Shown: positions 10,321-17,601 of the stretch, one piece after another
How the letters are laid out: each line of letters begins with the position of its first letter
Position numbering within the stretch: the stretch's first letter is position 1
Assembly (NCBI RefSeq): GCF_003026475.1
Contig: NZ_PYMC01000012.1
Location: 1 to 64,000, forward strand
DNA length: 64,000 nt
Direction of reading: 5' to 3'
DNA from: Photobacterium lipolyticum
Lineage (GTDB): Bacteria > Pseudomonadota > Gammaproteobacteria > Enterobacterales > Vibrionaceae
Program-made: the position numbers and the translations under genes
The notes under the pieces: generated by a model
Told to the model about the DNA's origin: nothing
Databases searched by the model: none
Seen by the model: the letters and a program-made list of their open reading frames with translations, nothing else

Positions 10321-10472
10321 CGAGGGGCTAGGAGCTAGATTCGAGGGGCGAGTTTCTAGAATCTTGTCCCCAGTCACTCGTGACTTTTTTATTTCTAGTT
10401 TCTCGCTACTCGCTACTTGTTTTCCTAGTTTCTCGCCACTTGTTTTCCTCGCTTCTCGTCACTCGTCTCTTC
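10321..10472. repeat. Heptamer array overlapping the 3' end of the TRIC gene
   Basis: The left half carries CGAG/CTAG units (TCGAGGGGCGAG, TTTCTAG) and the right half CTCG units (TTTCTCG, CTACTCG, CTTCTCG, TCACTCG). An approximately 23-bp sub-repeat beginning CTACTTG/CCACTTG occurs twice. The array runs about 48 bp into the coding sequence of the minus-strand gene ending at 10425. Confidence 0.75.
10372..10390 (+). terminator. Short intrinsic terminator for aroC
   Basis: AGTCA and TGACT enclose a CTCG loop and are followed by six T. The loop and part of the stem are themselves a heptamer unit (TCACTCG). Confidence 0.5.
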
Positions 10473-11072
10473 TAACTTAAACACCGGTAATCTCCAGCTC
10501 CATTGTACCGCAGCCATGCGGGCAACAAATCCCACCACCAGAGTGGAAATGGTTGCGATCATTTCTGGTACGGCAAGAAACATCATGCCGTAGTACATGC
10601 CGCCAGCAATAAAAGCAACCGATGCATAGAGTTCTTTATGTAGCACCATGGGTTGCTGGCGACAGATAAGATCCCGTAGCAGGCCGCCGAATATCCCAGT
10701 GACCACCGCGGAGACAATACAGATGATCGCCGGCAGACCCATGTCCATTGCGATACGGCAACCGATGATACTAAAGACAATCAAGCCAATCGCATCAAGA
10801 ATAATGAAAACTTTATGGAAGCGAACGACCCATTTAGCAATAACCGTTGTTAGCAGACCTGCAAGGCAAGTGATCACGAGGTACTGAGGGTTTGCCACCC
10901 AGCCTAAAGGGTAATGACCCAGCAAGACATCACGTACCGTACCGCCACCAATTGCAGTCGCACTGGCAACCAGCATAACCCCAAACCAGTCCATATGACG
11001 TTTACCCGCAGCCAACGCACCCGTCATGGCTTCGGCAGTAATACCAATTATATAAAGTGTTGTTAATAGCAT
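10425..11072 (-). CDS. TRIC cation channel family membrane protein (YicG/YadS-like, UPF0126)
   Basis: This 215-residue inner-membrane protein belongs to the bacterial TRIC family (two copies of the UPF0126 domain, about seven helices). The repeated glycine-rich signature is seen as ATAIGGGTVRDVLLG (about residues 38-52) and VTGIFGGLLRDLI (about 123-135). Family members are predicted trimeric potassium/cation channels; a role here is inferred only from family. The last 15 residues, rich in E, K, R and polar amino acids, are encoded by the heptamer array and are probably a recent extension after the original stop was lost. The gene is convergent with aroC. Confidence 0.85.
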   Translation of the reverse strand: MLLTTLYIIGITAEAMTGALAAGKRHMDWFGVMLVASATAIGGGTVRDVLLGHYPLGWVANPQYLVITCLAGLLTTVIAKWVVRFHKVFIILDAIGLIVFSIIGCRIAMDMGLPAIICIVSAVVTGIFGGLLRDLICRQQPMVLHKELYASVAFIAGGMYYGMMFLAVPEMIATISTLVVGFVARMAAVQWSWRLPVFKLEETSDEKRGKQVARN

Positions 11073-11190
11073 GAGAAATATTCAGGATAAATAAAGAATG
11101 CAAAGGATTGATAGATTGTATTTGCGATTTACGTTTGATTCGAATGAAAAGATTATCGTTATGCATTAATTATATTCATGGTTAAAAGGA

Positions 11191-11224
11191 GGAAAGAGCG
11201 GTTATATGGAGATCTAGTTTCGAG
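11191..11224 (+). repeat. Third-family intergenic motif (AGAGCGG...CTATGG type)
   Basis: A shortened copy reading AGAGCGGTTATATGG followed by AGATCTAGTTTCGAG. Fuller copies are at 12579 and 12646 and inverted at 45990 and 46071. The rest of 11073-11370 shows no gene; the 5' part should hold the TRIC-gene promoter. Confidence 0.5.
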
Positions 11225-11372
11225 TAACAAGAGGCGAGTGTTTGTGGTGCTAGAAAATCGTCCATGAGCCTTTTCTCGTATATAATCAGTACCTAAATTT
11301 GTTATCTCTCAATGTGAGTATCGGGTTAATCAGAGAAGACGGACATTGACCGTTTCAATTTTATGCGTTTAG

Positions 11373-11428
<56 letters not shown>

Positions 11429-11557
11429 AACCAGAATTTGAAAAAGTCGAAATTAAACCGCAAGCGATCGAGTGAATCCTCTCTGCCAGCTGTGGTTTTC
11501 GATTTCAGGTCAGCTGTGATAATCTGAGCGGCAATTGCGAGCCAGACTCTCGGATAT

Positions 11558-11767
11558 AGAGGCGAGACTCGAGTATTTAGGGGCGAGATTCGAGTATTTA
11601 GGGGCGAGACTCGAGTATTTAGGGGCGAGACTCGAGTATTTAGGGGCGAGACTCGAGTATTTAGGGGCGAGACTCGAGTATTTAGGGGCGAGACTCGAGT
11701 AATAAGTATCTAGAACCTAGAACCTCGGAACTCGAACCTCGAACCTAGGAACTCGAACCTAGGTCCT
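11558..11767. repeat. 30-unit heptamer array with 21-bp higher-order repeat
   Basis: There are 210 bp in unbroken 7-bp register. Positions 11558-11704 are seven copies of a 21-bp unit made of heptamers AGGGGCG, AGACTCG and AGTATTT. Positions 11705-11767 are nine further heptamers of the AGAACCT / CGAACCT / AGGAACT type. The array ends 24 bp before the yfcL ATG. It is the longest array in the window. Confidence 0.95.
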
Positions 11768-11791
11768 ACAATTTTAATAAAGAGAAAAGCC

Positions 11792-12055
11792 ATGATCCAG
11801 CAATACGAAGAGAAGCTATTAACCCTGATCGATCAGATGGTAGAAACGGCATCAGACGATGAGCTATTTGCTGGTGGCTACCTGCGCGGCCACATTTCAC
11901 TGTCAGCAGCGAATTGTGAGATGGAAGGTGTCAGCTCGGTAGAAGCGATGAACCAGGCTGTTGATGCTAGCCTGACTAAAGCGCAGTCAGAGCTGAATCC
12001 AGTCGATCAATTGATAGTGAAAGAGATGTGGTCTCAACTGCAGCAGGGTGTATAA
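11792..12055 (+). CDS. yfcL: YfcL family protein
   Basis: A small 87-residue acidic helical protein matching the YfcL family in size and sequence (LLTLIDQMVETASDDELFAGGYLRGH, SLTKAQSELNPVDQLIVKEMW). The molecular function is unknown. In E. coli yfcL lies next to mnmC and fabB; here mnmC is 37.8 kb away, with the polysaccharide island in between. An AGAGAAAAG site precedes the ATG, and an unusually perfect hairpin terminator follows. Confidence 0.88.
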   Translation: MIQQYEEKLLTLIDQMVETASDDELFAGGYLRGHISLSAANCEMEGVSSVEAMNQAVDASLTKAQSELNPVDQLIVKEMWSQLQQGV

Positions 12056-12076
12056 GAATTGTTTTAACTAGCGAGA

Positions 12077-12124
12077 ATATATATAAAAAGAGCGCCATGA
12101 AAATGGCGCTCTTTTTATATATAT
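12077..12124. terminator. Bidirectional terminator with perfect 22-bp stem and GAAA loop
   Basis: The arms 12077-12098 and 12103-12124 are exact reverse complements, with core AGAGCGCCAT/ATGGCGCTCT extended by A/T tracts. They are closed by a GAAA tetraloop. It would terminate yfcL and the convergent ORF at 12150-12365. Confidence 0.92.
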
Positions 12125-12149
12125 TGACTGATTTTATTATTTTCGTTGT

Positions 12150-12365
12150 TTATTTGTCTGCGCTTAAATATTTGCGTTTATAGTCAGAAGATTTAGCAAA
12201 GATAAAGATTGGAATAATCACAAATAAAAAACCTGCAGCATATACTATATTTTCATTGGCTAATAATTGGTAACAGCTGAGTGCAAATATTGCAAATAAT
12301 ATCAGTAAGTTAGCCTTGTGTAGGTATGGGTGGCTCACTGAAAAATGGGCGTATGTTCTGAACAT
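12150..12365 (-). CDS. Small two-helix membrane protein, hypothetical
   Basis: The predicted 71-residue product has two hydrophobic segments (about residues 19-36 and 40-57, the latter IVYAAGFLFVIIPIFIFA) and a basic C-terminus (KSSDYKRKYLSADK). No family is recognised and no strong ribosome-binding site is seen. Support comes from the shared bidirectional terminator just downstream and the normal membrane-protein composition. It could still be spurious. Confidence 0.45.
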   Translation of the reverse strand: MFRTYAHFSVSHPYLHKANLLILFAIFALSCYQLLANENIVYAAGFLFVIIPIFIFAKSSDYKRKYLSADK

Positions 12366-12540
12366 GATGTATAGTCTCGTCTACAAAATACTACAAATGT
12401 ATATATGATACTTATTTAATAATCGTTCTTATTTTTTTAACCAACAATTTATTCTAGTGCAAATATGACATTTGTCTGTAACGTTTTTTTATTTTTACGT
12501 AGATAATCACGATATTTAGTACGATAAATAAAATAATAGA

Positions 12541-12815
12541 AGTGAGTTTCTAGAAACGAGTGGCTAGGAGGGGCGGTAAGAGCGGTTCTATGGTCCTGAG
12601 GCTCTATGGAGATCTAGTTTCGAGTTTCTAGAAGCGAGTAGCTAGGAAGAGCGGGAAAAACGGCCCTATGGCCCTGAGGTTCTATGGGAAAAGCGAAGAA
12701 GTTGTGCTGTAAATTTGATTGATATCCATGTGAGTCAATCGCACGTTGCCCAGGACCCCAGGACCCATACTGAGTCCCTAAAAACTAGCCTCTCGACACT
12801 CGTTTCTCGCCCCTG
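12541..12815. repeat. Heptamer array with two tandem third-family motifs
   Basis: Left half: TTTCTAGAAACGAG units. Two tandem copies of the third motif follow (12579-12624 and about 12646-12688), each with paired CTATGG and CCTGAGG. Right half: CTCG units (CTCTCGACACTCG, TTTCTCGCC) that end against the yjbH stop. I see no gene in 12366-12819. Confidence 0.7.
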
Positions 12816-12819
12816 TCTG

Positions 12820-15024
12820 TCAATTATTTGCCGCTCTTCCATACCACGGTGCTCTCGCATCCGTCACGCTATACAACTGGTACTTACGGTTCAGCATCTG
12901 GCCGCCATCACGGCTCAGTGGTAACCATGAAATCGTTGCCCGGTTATTGCTTGGTTTCACCGTCATAATGTCGAACGGGATCGAAATGTAGAACCCTTTG
13001 TTATAGCTGCCTTCACCAAACTCTTCCGCTGTCAGGTCGGTGATTGCCGCAAATGCCCCTGCAATCACACCACTGTCAAACTGCTTCGAAAAGTCGACCG
13101 TAAAGCCTCTGTCTTCGGTCAGGTACTGACCGGCGCTGACTCTGAACAATGTGTTCGGCAACCATTCCCATTGTGGTTGGTAGTACACCGTTGCATGGCC
13201 CGTCATTGCGCCCGTTTGCACCCGGTAATTGCGGCCGGTGAGTGGGTCAAACTGTTCTTCTTCGGTAAAGAAACCAAACTGCGAATCCGGGTCACGCTGA
13301 ATGACATAGTTGGCATCGATACCAAATGCCCAGTTGCTGCCAAGCGGACGATAGAGGATCTCACTGCCGACACCCCCGAACATCATTTCCAGATAACCGC
13401 CATATGCCTGGGCATACCAGTTATCCGCAACGTTATCCATCCAGGTCAGCTGAAGGTTATTCATTCGCAGTGGATTATCATTGATATACTGGCGAACTAA
13501 GGTACGAACACGCTTCAGATCCGTACCATCAGGCGGCACTTCGTATAAGAACTTGTCGTAGTTATCGTACAGGTTGAGATAGACCGAACCGCCGACTTCA
13601 ACATGGTTGCCAAGCCGATAGCTGGCACCGCCATTGATCCCGATATTAAACATATAGAAGTTTTCGGAACCGCCGAACGATTGCTGCAAAGTCGGCGAGA
13701 CACTGAAATCCCAGTTGGAATCCGGTTCTGCAATACGCTGACCTTGAGGAACGGTCGGGTTGACAACGGTGGTACTGTCTTTTATGTCAGCCCCGATGTA
13801 AGTATGGTTAGCAACCTTAGCGAACTGCTCAGCATCAATCCTGGTTTCTGTGGTCGGCTGATGATTCGCCGTTTCAATCAGGCGATATTCAGCCACGGCT
13901 GGGCCATGATTGGCAATAATTGTGGCAGCGCGTTCATGGGCTTGGGTGCGATCGCGATATTTGGTTTGCGATGCCACCACGGTAACGGTTTTGTCATCGG
14001 CATAAATGGTTGGATCTTTATAACCGGCAATACGATGTAATTCATTGGCCATTACTTGCCATTCAGCATCACTGATATCACCGTTGCCATCTTTCGGGCG
14101 GTAGGCCGGTGTCGCTTCGTCTTGCCAGGTCGCTTTCAGATCGTTGAAGTTAGTATTGAGGTTAAAGCCCAGGGTCCAGGTATTGCCGCGCTCATAGCTG
14201 GCGCGCAGATCGCCCCATTTACCTAAACGGTATAACACCCCATAGTTGAATTTGCTGTCCTGTGACATATCCACAGCACCACGGGTAACCGGGAAATCAC
14301 TGGTATAATCATTGGCATCGTATTCGACTTTCAGGCGCAGGGGGTGCCACGGTGTCTGGTACTCCACGCCACCAAATACCGCCGAACAACCGGTAAACCA
14401 GCGATCAAAATCGACACTGCCGCCTTTGCCTTTGTACTCCGTATTTCGGTTACAGTCTTCGCTAACGGATTTATCACCCGTTAAATTAGCGCTATTACCG
14501 ATATAGCCCCAACCCACGCCAACGGTAAAATCCAACGGGCCAATATGCTTACTGGCAGCGATGAATTCACCATCAAACAAGCCGGTACCGCCAAAGTCAC
14601 GTACACCAAGCGAGGTTTCGGGTAACCAGTAGCTCTCTTCTAGCAGGCGAACTTTAAAATCGATGCCTTTGTCGGTGTATTTGGTATCACTACTAAAACT
14701 TTCATCGCCGCTGTAGAGCAGATCTTGCACTAAGGTGTAGCGAATGGTGGTTTCCAGCCACGGCAATAATTGCAGTGATACCGTATAGTGCTGGTATTCA
14801 TCATTGAAGGTTCCGGCGACATTTAATTCCCCTTCACGGGCCATTCGTCCGGTAGGCATTTGCATTAAGCCAACCCCGCCGAAATCGGATTGCGACGGTT
14901 GAAATTCCGGGTAACTGAAACTGTCTGCCTGAGCATGAAAAACGGGTAATAGCGCTAAGGCGATTGCCGATAGTGAAAAAAATGAGCGACATGATGTCAA
15001 TGAAGAAGTTAAACGAGTATCCAT
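12820..15024 (-). CDS. yjbH: YjbH/GfcD-type outer-membrane polysaccharide protein
   Basis: This 734-residue protein belongs to the YjbH (DUF940) family, predicted large outer-membrane barrels that work with YjbEFG in exopolysaccharide production. A signal segment ends near HAQADS, followed by the conserved N-terminal YPEFQPSQSDFGGVGLMQMPTGRMA. Multiple amphipathic strands follow, and the conserved C-terminal NRATISWLPLSRDGGQMLNRKY is present. It is the last gene of yjbEFGH and overlaps yjbG by one base (TAATG). The Vibrio capsule-locus homologues are the wbf genes beside O139-type loci. The route of export is an inference from the family. Confidence 0.92.
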   Translation of the reverse strand: MDTRLTSSLTSCRSFFSLSAIALALLPVFHAQADSFSYPEFQPSQSDFGGVGLMQMPTGRMAREGELNVAGTFNDEYQHYTVSLQLLPWLETTIRYTLVQDLLYSGDESFSSDTKYTDKGIDFKVRLLEESYWLPETSLGVRDFGGTGLFDGEFIAASKHIGPLDFTVGVGWGYIGNSANLTGDKSVSEDCNRNTEYKGKGGSVDFDRWFTGCSAVFGGVEYQTPWHPLRLKVEYDANDYTSDFPVTRGAVDMSQDSKFNYGVLYRLGKWGDLRASYERGNTWTLGFNLNTNFNDLKATWQDEATPAYRPKDGNGDISDAEWQVMANELHRIAGYKDPTIYADDKTVTVVASQTKYRDRTQAHERAATIIANHGPAVAEYRLIETANHQPTTETRIDAEQFAKVANHTYIGADIKDSTTVVNPTVPQGQRIAEPDSNWDFSVSPTLQQSFGGSENFYMFNIGINGGASYRLGNHVEVGGSVYLNLYDNYDKFLYEVPPDGTDLKRVRTLVRQYINDNPLRMNNLQLTWMDNVADNWYAQAYGGYLEMMFGGVGSEILYRPLGSNWAFGIDANYVIQRDPDSQFGFFTEEEQFDPLTGRNYRVQTGAMTGHATVYYQPQWEWLPNTLFRVSAGQYLTEDRGFTVDFSKQFDSGVIAGAFAAITDLTAEEFGEGSYNKGFYISIPFDIMTVKPSNNRATISWLPLSRDGGQMLNRKYQLYSVTDARAPWYGRAANN

Positions 15025-15842
15025 TACAGCGCCCGATTCCTTAGCAAATTAACAATATCCTGGTTTAAGGTCGTAAAATCAGACGGCAGGGAGTCAAAGC
15101 CCATATAGATAATGGCGCCTGGGGCGATATCCTGATGTTTGTGATTCCAGTAAGCAATTGAGTGTTGTTTTGTGACACCGTCTGGCTGAACCACCCAGAC
15201 ATTACTATTATCGGCATCCGATGTCGGTTGCGCCTGATCTAAATAAAACGCCGCATCGCTGCGCTCTTGCCATAAAATATTTTTGCTCTGCTTCACCGCG
15301 CCAAGCACCAATATGGAGGTTGGTCGTGCGGGTAAAATCAACTGATATTCACCATTGAGCAACGGGTTGAGTGACGGCTGCATTCGCACCAGATCGGGAT
15401 CTAACGGCTGCATGATCCGATGGGCTAGCTTTAGCTTCGTAAGGGATTCTTTCAGGGCGTTTACCGCAGAAACTTGTTCTCTATCGTCTTGCCACGCCTG
15501 AGCCAATCGCTCAAGCTGACTGAGCAACTGTTGTTTTTGTTGCTGCATCTGTTTTGCTTGTTGCTGGTCGTATAACGCAGCACCGGTCCAGAAAACAGCT
15601 TGAGGTGAGGCATGAACACGCTGACTTGGTAACGTTTTTATATGGTTCAGGCCATCGTTCAATACTTGGTCTAACCGGACGGGAGATGAATAAGTCAGCT
15701 GAATAACGTGATCATCATTAACCGATGTTGCTACAGACACTGAGGTCGATGCTGCCGGAGATGTTTGCGGTTTTGCCTGAGCCTGAACGATAAACAGGGC
15801 ACTTAGCAAAACACAATAAAAAGGTGAAAGCGTTTTCATCAT
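15024..15842 (-). CDS. yjbG: YjbG/GfcC-type capsule biosynthesis protein
   Basis: A 272-residue periplasmic protein of the GfcC family with signal peptide MMKTLSPFYCVLLSALFIVQAQA. A Gln-rich helical segment (about residues 90-130, QQQAKQMQQQKQQLLSQLERL) precedes the C-terminal GfcC domain with YQLILPARPTSILVLGAV and HQDIAPGAIIYMGFDSLPSDF. The E. coli homologues (YjbG, GfcC) are needed for colanic-like or group 4 capsule. Eight bases separate it from yjbF upstream and one base overlaps with yjbH downstream, so it is mid-operon. Confidence 0.9.
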   Translation of the reverse strand: MMKTLSPFYCVLLSALFIVQAQAKPQTSPAASTSVSVATSVNDDHVIQLTYSSPVRLDQVLNDGLNHIKTLPSQRVHASPQAVFWTGAALYDQQQAKQMQQQKQQLLSQLERLAQAWQDDREQVSAVNALKESLTKLKLAHRIMQPLDPDLVRMQPSLNPLLNGEYQLILPARPTSILVLGAVKQSKNILWQERSDAAFYLDQAQPTSDADNSNVWVVQPDGVTKQHSIAYWNHKHQDIAPGAIIYMGFDSLPSDFTTLNQDIVNLLRNRAL

Positions 15843-15850
15843 GATTCCAT

Positions 15851-16618
15851 TTATGAGTAGGGCTTCAGTAAAGAGATCTCAACATACGGCAGGTCAGGGG
15901 CTATTTTTTGTCGGCTTTGTAATACCTTGCCAGTCGTTGGATGAACCCAGAAATCATTCTGATAGCGTATATCTAAGCTATTAACAGAGACCTTTTCAAC
16001 AAAATGCAGCACTTCAACAGGTTTTTCATTGTTCATCACGACTTCAGAGGCGACCTGTTCAAATTGAGAATTGAGGGTATAACCCAAATGGTATCCGGGC
16101 TGCCAGTCAAGTGTTCGTTGCCATGTTCTAGGCGTAGAGGGTAAATGCAGGCCCAATGCCACGGGATCAGGTTCCTGACTCTGACTGGCAACGAGATTGC
16201 CCATCGGCAGATTATGCGTTTTGACCAGTCGTCCGCTTGCTGTCACCAGCATTCCGTGATCGGCAGACAGCCATTTAAGCTCTGTCACGGGCTGTGCTGT
16301 TGTTCCTTGAAAAGCCATTTTTTGTGCGGCTTTTTCTTTCGACGTTTGTTCTTTCGAAATCAGGCTCGGCGTTATTTCAAAAGGTGCTTCGGCAAAAGCC
16401 AACACCATAAAAGCCCGTGGGCCGTCATCTATTTGAGCATAAATGCTGGCATAAGGCAGTTGTTCTACGTCATCAGCACTGATCTGGGTATCATTTTCAC
16501 CGAATAGTGCAAGTTGTACTGTGTCGTTGACATCATTAAATTTTTGGCTGCATCCCGTTAACCCCATTGCCAGCAAAAGGCTTGAGAGCAACGTGATTGT
16601 TTTTTTATGCAGGCGCAT
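15851..16618 (-). CDS. yjbF: YjbF/GfcB-type lipoprotein
   Basis: A 255-residue outer-membrane lipoprotein with lipobox LTGC near residue 22 (MRLHKKTITLLSSLLLAMGLTGCS). I choose the ATG at 16618 because it starts the signal peptide and has GGAA upstream; the frame is open further to 16786 but that would translate a repeat-like hairpin region. Family features include YASIYAQIDDGPRAFMVLAFAE and the C-terminal DFWVHPTTGKVLQSRQKIAPDLPYVEISLLKPY. It is second in the operon, separated from yjbE by about 100 bp that hold a strong stem-loop. Confidence 0.9.
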   Translation of the reverse strand: MRLHKKTITLLSSLLLAMGLTGCSQKFNDVNDTVQLALFGENDTQISADDVEQLPYASIYAQIDDGPRAFMVLAFAEAPFEITPSLISKEQTSKEKAAQKMAFQGTTAQPVTELKWLSADHGMLVTASGRLVKTHNLPMGNLVASQSQEPDPVALGLHLPSTPRTWQRTLDWQPGYHLGYTLNSQFEQVASEVVMNNEKPVEVLHFVEKVSVNSLDIRYQNDFWVHPTTGKVLQSRQKIAPDLPYVEISLLKPYS

Positions 16619-16668
16619 CTGAATTCCGAGGGTCAAGGTTTTAAAATCAAGATATAAGGCACTAAAAT

Positions 16669-16700
16669 CGAGGTTCAAGGCACTAATGCCTCGAACCTCG
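16669..16700 (-). promoter_or_regulatory. Intra-operon stem-loop between yjbE and yjbF
   Basis: A 13-bp stem with one mismatch (arms 16669-16681 and 16688-16700, core CGAGGTTC/GAACCTCG) closes on a 6-nt loop. There is no T tract, so it suits an RNA-stability or attenuation role rather than full termination. The arms carry the CGAG/CTCG signature of the heptamer arrays. Confidence 0.6.
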
Positions 16701-16721
16701 TGTCTGTTTACAACAAAAAGA

Positions 16722-17030
16722 TTAACCTTGAGCTGAAACTGAAGTAGTAGTTGCTGTGCCGTTGTCTGACGAGTCAGCGACAGCAACAGCGGCTACAGCT
16801 GCAGCTGCACCAACTGCGACTGCAGTTGCCGTAATACCACCCGCTGCGGCAGCGGTTGCACCTGCCGTACCAGCTGCAGCACCAGTTGATGTTGCTGCTG
16901 TTGTTGCACCAGCAGTAGTTGCTGAAGTTGTAGAACCTGTAGTTGCTGCAGCTGTACCAGTTTCGGTTGCCGCGAACGCAGAGCTAGCCATAGTAAGAGC
17001 TGCCACTAGAGCAATTGCCGTTTTCTTCAT
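16722..17030 (-). CDS. yjbE: YjbE/GfcA-like small Ala/Thr-rich secreted protein
   Basis: A 102-residue protein with signal peptide MKKTAIALVAALTMASSAFA, then a very low-complexity A/T/G/S region and a hydrophobic Ala/Val stretch (VAVGAAAAVAAVAVAD) before a polar tail. This layout is typical of YjbE/GfcA. A strong AGGGAATAGG site precedes the ATG. It is the first gene of the yjbEFGH operon, divergent from wza across a 571-bp control region. A paralogue lies at 49292-49597 at the other end of the island. Family function is unknown. Confidence 0.85.
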   Translation of the reverse strand: MKKTAIALVAALTMASSAFAATETGTAAATTGSTTSATTAGATTAATSTGAAAGTAGATAAAAGGITATAVAVGAAAAVAAVAVADSSDNGTATTTSVSAQG

Positions 17031-17430
17031 CCTATTCCCTTATTCTTGTATAGATATGTAAAAAAGAAGGTAAACCCTCTTATTTATAATATTTTGATAT
17101 CGATTTAATAGCAATGAGTCTTCTGGATATGACATGAATTCTTCTAAATTTGGGAGAAAGCGTTGAAAATGAGTGGAGGATGTACTTTTTATGAATACTA
17201 GCTCCCTTTTATGCGTCAATATAATGGCGATCATGTGCTTACTATGTGTGTGCTTATTTTGAATAAGACGACGATGAACAACTTATATGCAATCGTATTA
17301 TAAAGGGCGCGAATGGGTTTATTTATTCGTCAAATTTTTGTACTATCCCACAGCTAATTTTAAGACAGAGAGTAGGACTTTATTCTCTGTCTATGAAACA
17401 ACCACAATTTACAGATGACATTGAAAGCGC

Positions 17431-17462
17431 ATTGGGGGCTGAAACCCAAGGGCGGTAGCATG
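17431..17462 (+). promoter_or_regulatory. JUMPstart / ops element (RfaH recruitment site)
   Basis: The ops core GGCGGTAGCATG lies at 17451-17462, preceded by JUMPstart-like GGGGGCTGAAACCCAAG. In enterobacteria and Vibrio this site in the leader pauses RNA polymerase and loads RfaH to make long polysaccharide operons processive. Here it sits 140 bp upstream of wza on the coding strand. Promoters must lie further left, in 17031-17430, where I cannot fix a -35/-10 pair confidently. Confidence 0.88.
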
Positions 17463-17464
17463 TC

Positions 17465-17560
17465 TGAATGAGGCTCGAGAATCGAGGCCCGAGTGTTGAG
17501 AGCCTAGGTTTCTCTGTTCTGGTTTTTCGCTACTCGCTACTCGCCACTCGCCACTATTCA
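17465..17560. repeat. Heptamer array between ops and wza
   Basis: The 5' half has CGAG units (GGCTCGAGAATCGAGG, CCCGAGTG). The 3' half has CTCG units (CTACTCG, CTACTCG, CCACTCG, CCACT). The array lies in the transcribed leader downstream of ops. Confidence 0.75.
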
Positions 17561-17601
17561 CTGGCTTTCCTTCTCATCCCAATTTAAAACGTTAAAAAAA
17601 C

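Noticed and set aside
11558-11767. CRISPR array
   Set aside because: Repeats are 7 or 21 bp with no unique spacers, and no cas genes are nearby.
12715-12924. 69-codon plus-strand ORF over the yjbH 3' end
   Set aside because: It starts in repeat DNA and then runs antisense to the conserved C-terminus of yjbH; no family or start signal.
16619-16786. Longer N-terminus for yjbF
   Set aside because: It crosses a stem-loop and the yjbE stop region; the lipoprotein signal peptide begins at 16618.
17040-17234. 64-codon minus-strand ORF upstream of yjbE
   Set aside because: No ribosome-binding site or recognisable composition; it lies in the divergent control region of yjbE and wza.
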